Shown: one piece after another, positions 21,736 through 33,994 of the stretch
Layout: every line of letters begins with the position of its first letter
Position numbering within the stretch: position 1 is the first letter of the stretch
NCBI RefSeq assembly: GCF_020283565.1
Contig: NC_060062.1
Location: 17,828,127-17,892,126 of the forward strand
Reading direction: 5' to 3'
Source: Trifolium pratense
Lineage: Eukaryota; Streptophyta; Magnoliopsida; Fabales; Fabaceae
Length of the DNA stretch: 64,000 bases
Notes under the pieces: model-generated
Seen by the model: only the letters and a program-made list of their open reading frames with translations
The model's database searches: none
What the model was told of the DNA's origin: nothing
Position numbers and translations under genes: made by a program

Positions 21736-24678
21736 CTATTCAAAAACATCCATAACAACATCTTCAATACCTTTAGTTTCAACATGCAAAACATCTTCCT
21801 CTTTTTTGCCCCTGCCACCGCCAGGGCCACCAGGAGCAGCCCATGTTGAAGAAAGTATAACAGCATCATGTTGAGCATCAACAACATGTCTGAGTGTGTC
21901 TTCAGACACACCAAATGATGCTGCAAGTTCAGGTCCTAAAAGAGTCTTAAGAAGTGATGCAGCACCTGCTAGAAACTGTGGATTGTTCTTTTCCGATGAG
22001 GTTGTGAATCCAATGAACTCTAATGGTCCATTTCTTGATGCTATTTGACAGAAAGGGAAGTATCTTGGTATGTAGAATATGTCTCCTACTTTGATTTCTG
22101 TTTCCATTGCATTGCTTCCGTTTGGAAATAGTATTTGGACTCTTAGCCTCTCAATACTATGCTATACTCTGATGCCCTTGGATTCACATGTGGTGCCATC
22201 ATAGATCCCTACCATACAAAATGCATCAAAATAAACACCAACAACAATCGAATACTAAGGATTGCTTGCGACAACAATCGAATGTTGGCAACAATCGAAT
22301 TAATTAATTTTAACAAGTGAAATGGTTGCATACCGCGGTGAGATTGACATGAAAAACACCGATGTCAGGTATTTTAAGTGGAGAATAATCGCCACCATCC
22401 AATGTACTGCTCCAACCATAAGCATTTCTGAAATCGGGTTTTCTGTCATAAAGGTTGTAAGAGTCAGGAGAATCAGCTCTGTCTTTGTTCTCTATGTTGT
22501 TAGCTTTTCCTAATACACTTTCCATGAGCTTCCTCCATGACCAACTTGTTTGCTTTTGCTCTTCATCTTCATCTTGGCTTTGTACCAATGTCTTGAGTTT
22601 TTGTACTTTGGCTTGCTTCTTCAGTTGAAGGAATTTAGTCCATAGGCTTGGAGAATGAGAATCATCAATGAACACAATTGGACCATCTTGTTTCTTCTTG
22701 AAGATTCTCTGTATCTTTGCTCTTGATTCCTATGAGTAACAACAATTAATATAAGAAATTTGTTAATTATTTCTGAAATATACTCGGCCATATTTACCTG
22801 CATTTTACTACCTACAATATCAAAATTCGCAGCGTAAATTGTACTTTGGAATATTACTAAGTTAGGCATTAGCTTACATTAAATGTGGTTTCAAGAATAG
22901 TCGGTCCGAATCCACCAAGGATTGATTGTTGATTATCTCCTCCAATATAGAAAGGCTGCATAAAATTGAAGAATGACATTAAAACTTGGTTACAAAGATA
23001 ACATAAAGTGGATAAAGTGAGTTCAAGATGTGAAGGAATACCTGAAAAGTGTCACCTAAGCTTGTAGAGGGGTCAATGCTGCAAATAACATGAAGTCTCT
23101 GACCTTCACCTATATTCACTAAATAGAATACAGAACCTGCTGGAATTACATATATGTCTCCTGTTTGTATTCTCCTTTCCTCTAGTTCATCTCCATATAT
23201 GAATCCCAACTTTGCTACCCCTGCATCCAAGTTCAAAATTTCACACTCAATTTCTCTAATGACTTCAAATTTCATGCACTATATATGAATCTTTTTTTTT
23301 TTCTTTGGATAATCATAGCACCTACTTGGTTAAAAGAGTCACACATTATTCATAATTATTATGTCTCTGATAAAAAATCTTAAGCAATCTAAATATCTAC
23401 CTCTTATGTCATCATGTCACACCACATTGGTTCTTCTTAGAATGGTAAGTTGGATCTAATTCAACTCTACAATCTCAACCCATGTAGGACTCTAAGCACA
23501 CCCCTTGTGTGCAACACTATTAGGCTTGGTGTGCAGCTATAAATGGTAGTTGAGCCGATCAAAAACATGATAGGATGTGGATTAGCAGATCGTGGAAGAG
23601 ACTCTGATATCATCTTAAAAAACCGACTTATCGACTTATAAGATAAGGATTGCCCTAACTTATAAACATATAAGTGAGACATCTCACAAACCGATGTGAA
23701 ACTCTTAATAGTTCTGTTAGAATAATCTAAAGATAAATTATTGGGTGATGATATGTTATCTAATAGGTTAGATCAAATTAGATATTTAAATTCTTCTCAA
23801 ACTTCTCTACATTTGTGGGCTTCTTTCTTTTCTTTTTTTTTTTTTAAGGAATTTGAGGGATAAATTATTGGGTGATGGTATGTTATTTAATAGGTTAGAT
23901 TCGATTCCTGAACGATCTATCCTAGAGATAACTCATTAACCACTTTAGCTCAAATGTTATTTTACATGTTTTTAGTTCATGCTAATTTTTTTCTTATTTA
24001 CTTTCAAAGAAAGGACAAACATGAGTGCTACCCCTTATATCTTATGATCTCATCTCATGGCTTTATGCATATTATATTACACTATAGGAATGTTTTCTTT
24101 CATTCATTAAATAAGTAGAAATTTTAAAATCGGTCAATTTAGTCCTCAAATTACAAAATAATAATTGGGTCTCTTCCTATCTAAAAGAACATCTTTAGTA
24201 AAATATCAATCAAAAGCACTTAAAAACTTAAAAATTGACTTGAGTAGTCTCTTGCTACATCAATAAGAACTAAATTACTATTTAGTGAATTTGAGAGACT
24301 AAATTGACCATCAAGGACTAAAATATCTATTTACTCTTCATTCATTCACTATATCAAATTGAAAAAGTATATAGTTATAAAAGATAGTGATATAATAGTA
24401 CCTCTACGGATAAATATGATCAAATTGGAGTCAAGATATTGAGGCACAAACAATGATCTTGGTTCCATATTAATCAAACCAATGTGCATGCTCCTATCCA
24501 AAAACTTATCATCATTATTTACAAACAACCTCATTTCCCCTGCATTAGTTTTCACAACACTCTTAGAATTTTCCATCAAGAACAATTTACTTGATGATTT
24601 TTCTTCATCTTCAGACATTGTTATGGTTACTCCAACAAGGAGCAATAAGAACAAAAGGGTAGTTATTTTTGTCATCAT
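21736..24678 (-). CDS. Vicilin-like cupin (seed storage type), 5 exons, frameshift in last exon
   Basis: Exons: 24402-24678, 23042-23220, 22878-22955, 22334-22729, 21736-22208. The N-terminus is a signal peptide (ITTLLFLLLLVGVTITMSE). Exon 2 carries the first cupin barrel (GDIYVIPAGSVFYLVN), exon 3 YIGGDNQQSILGGFGP, exon 4 an acidic linker with PDSYNLYDRKPDF and YGWSSTLDGGDYSPLK, and exon 5 the second barrel (MMAPHVNPRASEY, GDIFYIPRYFPFCQIASRNG). This is the layout of vicilin-like seed proteins such as Arabidopsis At2g28490. In exon 5, after VLRG, a TAA occurs at 22143-22145, and downstream homology resumes in another frame. The exon sum (1403 nt) is 4 nt short of a whole number of codons. 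As read, the product stops at about 331 aa and loses most of the second barrel, so the gene is likely defective unless this is a sequencing error. Confidence 0.85.
23440..23712 (-). mobile_element. Degenerate TRIM in cupin intron 1
   Basis: On the minus strand it begins gttaagagtttcacatcggt (23712 downward), has a damaged primer site gatatcagagtctc near 23600, and ends with a second, diverged LTR-like copy (ttagagtcctacatgggttg). Same family type as 6546-6904. Confidence 0.6.
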
Positions 24679-24772
24679 AATTGTGTTTGATGAAAGTATG
24701 TTACAATTTGGGATTTGAGCGGTGATGATGATGAAGGTGGTTTATGAAGGGAATGTAAAGAGAATAGAGAGT

Positions 24773-24907
24773 GACACGTGTCGTGCATGTAGAACTTGGA
24801 GGGTTTTGCTGGCAATGTAGTTTGTAGACAAGTTTGTTAGTGAGAAATGAAAAACATGTCTCAATGACACACACACACTCACACATGTTGTCCTATTTAT
24901 CCATGCA
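24773..24907 (-). promoter_or_regulatory. Seed-type promoter motifs of the cupin gene
   Basis: Upstream of the start codon lie a perfect palindrome GACACGTGTC (24773-24782, G-box/ABRE core), an RY-type TGCATG (24784-24789), a TATA-like ATAAATAG on the minus strand (about 24892-24900), and another CATGCA (24902-24907). G-box plus RY motifs are known from seed-storage promoters under ABI3/bZIP control. Their grouping here fits the vicilin-like gene, but the transcription start is not known. Confidence 0.55.
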
Positions 24908-25051
24908 AAAAATGTAGTTGGAAGGATAATAAAATGAAATTGAAATGTGAGTGTGGATAATTATTTATTATTTGAATGAATATATGCTGTGTCTCGAAAT
25001 TGATTGTATGGTGTCAATTTATTAAAAAAAATATGAAAAAGGTTTTTGGTC

Positions 25052-25202
25052 GAATTCTAGTAAGCTTAGCTCAGTTGGTAAATAGCATCGTATTTTATAT
25101 GTAGAGGTCGGAGTTCGAACCTTGGATATTCCACTTACCCATTTAAACGTAGAATTATTATCCATTAAGCTACCAGACAAAAAAAATATTTTTTTTAAGG
25201 AA
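25052..25202 (+). mobile_element. tRNA-derived SINE
   Basis: The head reads taagcttagctcagttggta with a B-box ggtcggagttcgaacc, like a tRNA promoter, followed by a short body and A-rich tail. Short direct repeats tttttggtc flank it (25043-25051 and 25203-25211). Confidence 0.7.
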
Positions 25203-26682
25203 TTTTTGGTCTAAGTTAAACAACTTATTTCTTCTTTCAAAAAAAAAAAAAAACTTTTTTACTCTAATAATAGTTGTTTTTGCTCCAAGAAAGAACTTTG
25301 CATAATTGAAGTAATAAATTCAACATGTATTTATTTAATGGTTATGTGAAAACAAACAACATAAATTTTATAGTGAAAATAATTTTTTTTTTATTTTAAA
25401 ATATTGACGACACAAGTTCTAAAATAATTTTGTGTAAAAAAAATTTTCTAAAATAATTTCTTTAATCGGTGCTCGTAACTATAGCTTGTTATTATTTTTC
25501 TTATTTTCCTTTAAATAAAAGATTATATAAATGGTGGTCATGTTTTTTTTTTTTGTTCACTTGCTTGTTTTTTCCTTCCCTCGTGTGTGTGTATTAGTAA
25601 CAAGGGCGTGGATAAGGCAAGGTCATTAAGGCGATGGCCTAAGACCCTTAGGCCTCATTTTTTTTTGGATTTTATATATAGCAAACTATATGGTATGTAT
25701 CTTTTATAAAAAAAAAAAAAAAAAAAATTGGTGATTAAAATGTCAACACTTAATTGTGAGTCTATCAAAATAAAAGTGGTGAGTGAATAATATAAACAAA
25801 ATAACAAATTATAAAAATAATAAGTGTTGAATGAAGGTAACATAAATCGAATAATAAATTATCGACGATTAAAGCCTCAAAATTACTCACGGCCGTAGGT
25901 AGTAATAGTAGTAAAGTTGGAAAGGGTGGAATGAGTAGCTTAATTGGTTAAGTTAGTTGAGCTAAGGATTAAGGAGTTGGAGGTTTAACGTTAAGTTTTG
26001 GCAAGGAGAAAAACAAACATAATATTGTAAAAATAGTAACAATTTGCGATAAAAAATGTAGTAAAGTGGGAAACATTGTTGTGTGAAACAAGGTTGAAGA
26101 AGTCTTTGTTCTTTCCATGCAGTGAAAAGGCACGATGAACTGTTTTTTTACATTATTTGGTGTCGTTTGTACTATATACCATACCATAAATTCAAGACTT
26201 TTGGTGTTTGCAAGAGCTACATAAATGAAGTTCACAGTAGTTTTTAAGGACTCTTTTTAAGTAATCTCACTCTTGGAGTGTTCCATGGGGTCGAGAGTTA
26301 CGAGAATGAGTTCTCTCAATTTTTTTTTCCTCATGTTCCTAAATATTTTCAATCCTCACCCTTTAATTCACCTTTTTCTTCTTTTCCTATTTTCTATCCA
26401 TCTAAATCAATAGTTGAAAAAAAAAATTACCTAAATTTAACATGAGAGAATCCTCTCTCATAGTATGCTATTAACATTATTTTTTTGGTACAAAAGATAG
26501 TCGAAGCCCAACAAGAAACTAAAAACTAAAGGAACATTTCTAGGCATGCAAGCTCTAGAAAAATCATCAAAGATAAATTGACGGAACTCCCTAGGAGGAG
26601 TCTCCATTCTAACACAAACTGAGGAATCTAATGAGAGGCTAAAGTTAGCAAGCCATTAACATTATTTTTAAATGTTGTTTTG

Positions 26683-26804
26683 ATTATCTTATTTTGCTAA
26701 AACTGCAATTTTAGTTCTTTCATTTCTAGTTTGGAAATTTTGAATTATCTTATTTTGCTAAAGCTGCAATTTTAGTTCTTTCATTTCTAGCTTGGAAATT
26801 TTGA
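26683..26804. repeat. Tandem duplication of a 61-bp unit
   Basis: Two adjacent copies (26683-26743 and 26744-26804) beginning attatcttattttgctaaa differ at only two positions that I see. Confidence 0.85.
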
Positions 26805-27511
26805 TCAATATGTGATTTTGACTCTTCAAGTTGATTCAAATTTTCAGTTCTTTTATTTCTGGTGTTTAATGTTTACCACCAGTGAAAAATAAAGAACTAA
26901 AGTGGATAAACGTTAAATTATTTTTGTCGGATCGAATTGTCACCGAAGATTTAAAAAATCTATGATTTATTCAAATAAATGTTGTTTAAATAAAATTCAA
27001 ATTTGACCCCACGTTTTTATACTTTTTTATTTGTAATTAATTTTGATTCAAATTCAAATTTAATATTAAGTTTACTATTTTAATGGAGTTGTATCGTTTG
27101 TGTAAATTAATTCTACACCGCTGTTCTATATACTTCCATCAATACTTAATATTGATGAATAAAAGCATCAAAACTAATAATTAGATTCAAGTGGTGAATT
27201 TATTCAATAAAAAAAAGTACAAGCGGTTAGTGAACTTCAGTTCAAGATCATACAAGTGAAGCTGAGTTCTAATCCTATCTTAAATAATTTTTCTTTAAAT
27301 TTTATTTTAGCTTTAGGCTAAATTTTGGATTACTAAAATTATTTCTCCTTAAATCGGTGGTGGGCAAAGACAAAAAAAAAATACTCATATCCTTTAAGAT
27401 TATGAGAAATGCATATCCATTGGTTCAAAATAATTGTCGTTTACTTTTTCAATGCATAATTAATTAATTTTTCTGTATTTACTCTCAAATATTTATAAAA
27501 TTAAAATCATT

Positions 27512-27600
27512 AGATTTAGATTTAGTCTAGTGGTGAAAAATTTACATAATATATTAGAAATTCTGAATTCGATCATCAACTTCGTTATAAATAAAAAAAT
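27512..27600 (+). mobile_element. Old copy of the ultra-short SINE
   Basis: gatttagtctagtggtgaaa followed by a degraded B-box (gaattcgatcatcaac) and an A-rich tail. It aligns by eye with 8093-8181. No clear target duplication. Confidence 0.55.
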
Positions 27601-28029
27601 ATGTATACAACTTCTAAGTCACGATGCTCTCCAAAAAATTCCAAGTCACTATAACCCCATAAAATTGTTACACTAATCAATATATTTTTTATTTTTCTTA
27701 ATTTAGTGAAAGAAATTTGAAGAATTGATGTAATAAATTCAACATGTACTTATTTATTTATTTTTAAAAAAAAAATATAAATATGTTCATATGATTTATC
27801 GTCCATAAGTTTTAATTCAACTGGAAAAAAATGCCAAAATTATTAAACTGAACATTTTTTTTTGAAAAAACTAAATTAGCACATTCTTTAAACCAAACAT
27901 TATGATTGAAGTTCGAACCCGACTCTTTAACTTGTGTCTATGATTTTATATTATTTTGTCATTTCATCTATTAAAAAAAAAATTCCATTCTCTGCCCAGG
28001 GACTAAAGTTTAAATTCATAATTCTTCAC

Positions 28030-28200
28030 TTTTTTTTTTATAACCCTCTAGTTCCTATGGGAAAGGCCCTAGTAGTCCGGAGTTAGACCGCGAGGTAAGT
28101 AAAGTCTGACCAAGAAATTGTTCCACTCGGGAATCGAACCCGGGTTCTCCCAAAATCCATTCTTTTTGGGTGAAACTCATTAACCACTTAAGCCGAATCA
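28030..28200 (-). mobile_element. tRNA-derived SINE, minus strand
   Basis: On the minus strand a head gattcggcttaagtggttaa is followed by gggttcgattcccgagtgg (B-box-like). The body then runs to an A-rich end complementary to the T-run at 28030. Confidence 0.6.
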
Positions 28201-28545
28201 CTTGAATAATTCTTCACTTATTCATCTCATGTGTTACTAGGTTACTTAAAAAATGTATAAATTGTCTTTACCAAAAAAAAAATGTATAAATTGTGTGAGT
28301 GTGTGTAGGAGAGGAGATTAGTTGTGTTCTTTGTTCTTGTGTGTGTAGTAACAGTAATAGTAAAGTTGGTAGCAGTGAGTCTTGTGTTGAAGCAATCTGT
28401 GTTCTTTCCGTGTGGTGAAGTGAATGAATGAATGAGTAAGAAAAAGCCACAACCAATTTGAACCCCAAACGACACACACATACACCGTTTTCAACGGTCA
28501 TTTTTTTACCATCAAAGAGTGTGGTCAAAGCAAGGAACACCAAAC

Positions 28546-31500
28546 ATGGCCGAAACATCCTCATCAGACAACAACAACAATATTCCAATCGAAATTGTTA
28601 GCGACGAAGAAATGGCTTTCATAGAAGCAGCTTATGCTTCTATTTCTTCTTCTTCTTCTGTTTTGTCTCGTTCTCTTTCTTCTTGTTGTTCTTCTTCAAC
28701 ACCTTCTTCTTCTCCTCGTCTTTTTCATCAAAACAATGTTCTCTCCATTAATTCAATCACCCTTTTATCAAAACGAAAGCTTTCATCATCATGTGGTGCT
28801 GGTGATATTGAAGATACTCTTAAATTTGTTAATTCACAGAAAAAACCCAATCTTTCTGATTCCTTTCTCCGTCGTTTTAGAAAGAAACGTGCTTTGTCCG
28901 TCACTGATCTTACTTCCACGGTACCATTCTTTTTTTCATTCTTTTATTTCTTATATGATGATTGATTGATAGATCTAATGAGTTATTTCATTGAAAAAGA
29001 TTAAATTGAGTTGAATGGAATATGTAAAATCACATTTTGTTATTTGCTGGTTTGATTCAATTTGGATGAAATTACTTTTTTTTTTTGGATTCAATGCCAC
29101 TTTTTCTTTCTACCAATTTATTGTTTATTTTACTTACCATGTCATTCATTTGTAAACAATTGGGTGGATAATTTACTCTAATCATTTGTATATTATCCAA
29201 AAAAATTGTTACATTGTATTCTATTCCATTTGATTGAACCATGTTCTTGAGCTATGCTAGTCTATGAACATTCAATCTTCTTTTTTACATATAAAGCCCA
29301 TTTGGATTTGACTTATTTTTTAGCTTATGCAAATAAATAAAATTTTGTGTTAATTCAGAAGTTTTCACCTACAAAATTGTATCTTTATAAGCTATTTTCT
29401 CATAAACTACCTTGAAAAACTTATAATAATACATAAAAGCTTATTTATTGCATAATCTCAAAAATAAGTCAATCCAAACGGGCTCATTTGCTCAAGGATT
29501 TTTTATTAACCCCTGATAAGTAGAATGAATTATTTGAAGATACAACGTTCTACTAGTGCTATTTTTTCTATTTGGTTGGGGAAAAAACTTCTCTTTCCTC
29601 CATTTTTCATTTCCGCATTTCCTTCGGAAATAGAGGAAAGAGAAGGAGCTAAGCCACTATTCACTGCTAGTCAATTTTAGTTCCCCTTATAAGAATGGGG
29701 GAATTTTGGGAAACCGGTCGTTTTCTGCCGTCTCCTTCATGTTCCTCATTTTGTAATGATCTCAGCCATTTATTCACCAATTAATATCATTGACTGCATG
29801 TGGTAGATCGAGATGAGTGGCTGTGATTGCACAAAACCATTCTGCACTGGAGAGGATTCTGAGAAGAGAAGATTTGCAATATGAAATCTTAGGGCAATAC
29901 ATAGTGTATAATGTTATGTTGAGTATTTTTTTTAATTTATTTTTTTGATAGATAAGTGAAGTCTTACTTGGTGTTAACCTATGTCACAGCCTGTGACATT
30001 CATGTAAAATAATTGGATTGTTATTATGCTTCCATTTTGTCGAAATAAGAGATCACAGCCAACTTAACTCTACTGATCAAATGTTATGATAGGAATGGTG
30101 CCCTAAACAAATGGAATTTACACTCACTCTTGGAGGGCGAAAGGTCAATCAATTTATGAAAGCTGGCATTGCTCGACATGCAAAACTTGAAGCAGAGGTA
30201 CTACTCAATTCCCGATCACTTCAATTTCTTACTTTAGGTGTCTAACATGGTCACATGTGTAGCTGCAGTAAATAGTCTGATGAAGTGAAAGTTCTTAAGT
30301 GAAAGTTATTGCTTAGATAGTTTCAGTTCATTTTTTTCCGTTGTTCCCTTGATATGAGATTGTAAACTTATAATGATTATTTGAAGGCTTGTCTGTCCTA
30401 TTTGGTCATGTTTTGTTTCATTTTAAGTTGTTGGACATATGAGTGGTAATAGTGCTGATATGCAGGTTATAAAACGGGTGGAAGTAAAGATCCAATCACA
30501 AGAAGATCGCTGGGCCCTGAAGTTTCTTAATTTTATAAGTGGCGTGAATCAATTATTGTTTGAAGGATTAACTCGGGAACTGCCGATGTAAGTTAATGAT
30601 GTCTCATTAGTCAATCCTTAACTTCTCACAAGTTAAATACATTTGGATAACATAACACTAGAAATCAGGTTGTGGCATGTGTAGTTCTAATGTTGCATGA
30701 AAATAGAAAAATCTGTATAAGTTCTTATAGAAAATTTGTAGGTTCTTATTGATTTATCGTAAAAGTCTAATATTGTGTAGCGATTACGTTTTTGATGTTA
30801 CTGAAGAGAATCGTAGAATTGACTGGCAACTTGCTGGTGGGTTGTGGGGCAGTTTTAGATCATGATGAACTATTCTTCTGATATCAGAATAGGCTTTGCA
30901 GAAGATATATGGATGGTGGGGGTGATTGACGAGGTTCGGATGCCATTAACCGAAAATGATCATAATCCAATACTAATTGACACAAAGACTCGTGCTCGAG
31001 ATACACTTCCGGCTGAACCACAACGAAGAAACGGAAGGTATGCTTATTGTTTTTCCATCTATTCAATTCTGTCGATGTGGAATTGCATGCCAATGTGTTT
31101 GATTGAATCCTTACAGTGCTCTTCCTTTTGGCAGGCTTCAATTGATGTGTTACAAGTACATGTGGGACAATTTAGTTTCTGATAACTTTCCTTCTAAAAA
31201 CTTTTTTACTTATTTTGGCTTAAACCCTCGAAGTATTCTATGTGAAGATCTCAAAGTGTTAAGTGCTGACTCTGGATTTTCTGCTTCGGTAAGTAAACGA
31301 CTGTGTTTCTTCCTTCCTCTTTGCAGAAGATCTCAACGTTTATGTTTCCAGGAATTACGATAATTTAGTTGGTTGAGTGATGTTACATTACACAAAAATG
31401 GCGAACATTCATTGATAAATTAAGTATTTAACAAACTATCGAATTATCCGATTGAAGAAATGTAGAGTGCTGTTTGATTTTGATGTCTTTGGTTTAATAT

Positions 31501-32231
31501 GGTGTTTCCACTTAAATGCATTCACCAAGGATTTAATTTTATCTATGATCAGGGTGGAAATTTTAGACTATCAAAATATTCTTCTGAAAATGTGTCAGTC
31601 GATTAATTAATTACTTTAGCATACCTTCTTAATATTTTTCTTTTTCATCATTTGAAAATGCAGACCCTTGATGATGTGGTGAGATATTACAGAAATACTT
31701 ATATGATGTTGTCCCCGGCTAATGATCAGCTTTTGTTGAGGTAAGCTTGAATTTTCAGTGCAAAATTGAAAATTTTAGGTTTAAATTTGTTTTTTTGCTG
31801 CAAATATACCATTTTTTGCTTTTAGTCCCAGTAAAAAAAATGTTATTAGTCCTTGCAAATATATCATTTTTAACAAGTAACAGTTTGATTGCACTACATA
31901 GAGTCTTCTTTACAAACACTATTTTTGCATTAACATAAAGTTTGAATTTGTAAGGAAGACATTGTTTTGTTTGCTTCATGACAGATACGAGTATCAGAAA
32001 GATCATTCGCTGCTTTGCGAAGATAAATTTACGTATGATTCTGAGTGGCTAAAGAATCAAATTAGTTCTTGTCTTGAGTTTTGGCTTGGAGAGCGAGAAG
32101 CCGCCTATGTTCATGAGGAGGAGCGTTGGAAATGTCGATTCTGTCAATATGCCACCGTCTGTCCTGCATATACCGATAGTAAGGGAATGAATGCCGATAC
32201 AAGCAATGATTCAAAAGCCAAAGAAGTCTAG
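28546..32231 (+). CDS. EXO5: Exonuclease V (chloroplast-type), 7 exons
   Basis: Exons: 28546-28920, 30093-30197, 30466-30587, 30888-31037, 31135-31288, 31664-31740, 31985-32231; all junctions are GT-AG. The sum is 1230 nt, giving 409 aa. The product resembles plant exonuclease V / DEM1-family PD-(D/E)XK nucleases with an Fe-S cluster. Visible features: a Ser-rich N-terminus that may be a transit region; EWCPKQMEF at the start of exon 2 (first cluster Cys); nuclease block [11 protein letters not shown] with [17 protein letters not shown] (catalytic D-x-K); [10 protein letters not shown]; and a C-terminal [11 protein letters not shown] supplying the other three cluster Cys. Length is normal for the family. 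The ATG at 28546 is the first in frame. Intron 1 holds a MITE. Role (known for the family): single-strand DNA exonuclease in organelle or nuclear DNA maintenance. Confidence 0.92.
29295..29484. mobile_element. MITE in exonuclease V intron 1
   Basis: agcccatttggatttgactt and the complement of the right end, gagcccgtttggattgactt, form inverted termini of about 35 bp around an AT-rich core. No coding sequence. Confidence 0.7.
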
Positions 32232-33994
32232 ATATCTAATGCTGAATCTGACGATGCTGTTAGCTTCCTCAATAACGGTTGAAAACAAGAAAAAGAATGA
32301 TACTTCAACCGGGTTGTCAATAATAAAGGTTTTCCCCTGATGACACCTCGTGAAATTTCTCATTTCTTGTCCCGCCTTTATTCGGATCGGTGCAACCGCA
32401 GGCGATCTTGCTGATTATAACTTATAGGCCTATTAGGTTTACTGTAACCATTGTCTCATTCATTTATCCAATGAATTGTTGTTGTAGTAGCATGTCAATT
32501 ATTTTTGTAACTACAAATAATACATTGTCATCATGTATAAAGTAAGTTTGTTTTGGATGATTAGTGTAAAATTTGTATTGATATTAATATATTATCAAAG
32601 GCACCAGCAAAGATGGATGTGGTATTTGAAGTGTGGCACTTTGAAGGAGAATATAATTCAAATACTTGGGTAAGTGTGGAGAAAATATATCACTTGAAAA
32701 AGTGCGACATCATAATCATAATTAGAACAATGCCTGCATAAAGACTTGAAGCATAAAGCACAACGCTCAGAGTGTGCGCCGCACAAGAAAGGAAAAAACA
32801 AGTAGAAAATCTTATGTTTGTACTCCGACCCTTACATATTACAATGTTCTGATCTCGATTACAATCAACTTTTAACTATTTTTATTATAAAAAAATTTTT
32901 GCCCAATTGTTAGTTCACAGACACAATTTTATTAAATTTATGGAGGTTGTTTTCATTCATATTTTTAGGCAAGATAATTCTCATTTATTTTTTTGTCAAA
33001 TAGCCTAGTTGAACCTTTTTTAAGGTGAAGAACTGAATGTACTAGTATTCGAGCATCAGTTCATATGTATTACATGTTAATGTTCCTATGACCTGAGTTA
33101 TACTTATATAACAAATATTATTTTTTTTGTTTTAAATAAACTTATAGAACATGATTAGCGTATAAATACTATCTACGAAAAAGCATTCTAAGATTTTCTT
33201 TATTAGTCATTTATTATAAAACATCCACTGAATGAGTAATGTAGCAACTTGAAAATAATAATCACATGAAGAAATAATAAAAAAAAAACCGCATCGTATC
33301 CATTATATACGGATAATTGAAATATCCATTTATTTTATCCGTGGATATCCATTAAACTATCTGTCTTATGCCCGTGGCGGATTTTATCCGCCGGTATGAA
33401 TTTTTTTGCCATCCCTAATCCTAATTGAGATATCCCACATTTTTCTAAATTTCATTAAATATATTTCACCTATTCAATAGGTTGAATATATATTTTGTGT
33501 AAATTAGTTTTGTTCAACTTTAAACTGAAATAAATTGATGATTTCCAAAACAATCCTAACCAATTTAATTTATTTAATTACATGGTTAGTCTTTCTGCTA
33601 CAAAATTAAAAGTGAAAGTGCTGTAGAGAAAGTATAGAAGGATTGCTTAAATTTTCTTAAATTATTTCGTATCACCTGTTAGCCAATAACAGTAAAGAAT
33701 TTGAATATTGAATTGAAAACTATATCTAATGATTTTATTTAATCGTTTGCTAACATATAGACCTCATGCTTGTTCAAAAACATATAGACCTCATGATAAA
33801 TACCAGGTTATGATACACCATAAATCATACTTGGCTTTCTAAACAGCTTAACATTATATACAATGTTTCCTCAGAAGAAAATGCTGGCTCCTACAAAAAC
33901 TTTCGCCATTATCTTCTCTTGTTACTCCACTAACCTTTATGAATAAAACATGTGATCTTGTAGATATTTTAGAATGATGAGCAGCAAAATTAAC
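32232..33994. other. Convergent 3' intergenic region
   Basis: Lies between the stop codons of exonuclease V and tRNA ligase and should hold both 3' UTRs. At 33290-33416 a segment rich in tatccattat / ggatatccat ends in tttgccatcccta, the complement of a hAT-like TAGGGATGGCAAA terminus. The partner end is not visible, so it is probably a truncated element. No coding region seen. Confidence 0.45.

Larger units (their letters stand above)
25203..28026. other. Intergenic low-complexity and repeat DNA
   Basis: No gene recognised. Contents include long A/T runs, a tRNA-like head at about 25926-25980 (gtagcttaattggttaag ... ggagttggaggttt), a repeat fragment at 26480-26660, the 61-bp tandem duplication at 26683-26804 and a SINE at 27512-27600. 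Open frames on either strand lack domain signal. Confidence 0.4.

Noticed and set aside
24701..24886. Small frame upstream of the cupin gene
   Set aside because: Falls in the promoter/5' leader with G-box and RY motifs; no conserved features.
28519..28545. Upstream GTG-type start for exonuclease V
   Set aside because: The first ATG in the frame is at 28546 and plant nuclear genes do not normally start at GTG.
28634..28969. 111-aa Leu/Phe-rich frame
   Set aside because: Overlaps exonuclease V exon 1 in another frame; the real frame is confirmed by splicing to conserved exons.
33290..33416. Complete hAT element ending in tttgccatcccta
   Set aside because: Only one terminus is recognisable and no 8-bp duplication was found, so I record it only as a truncated remnant.
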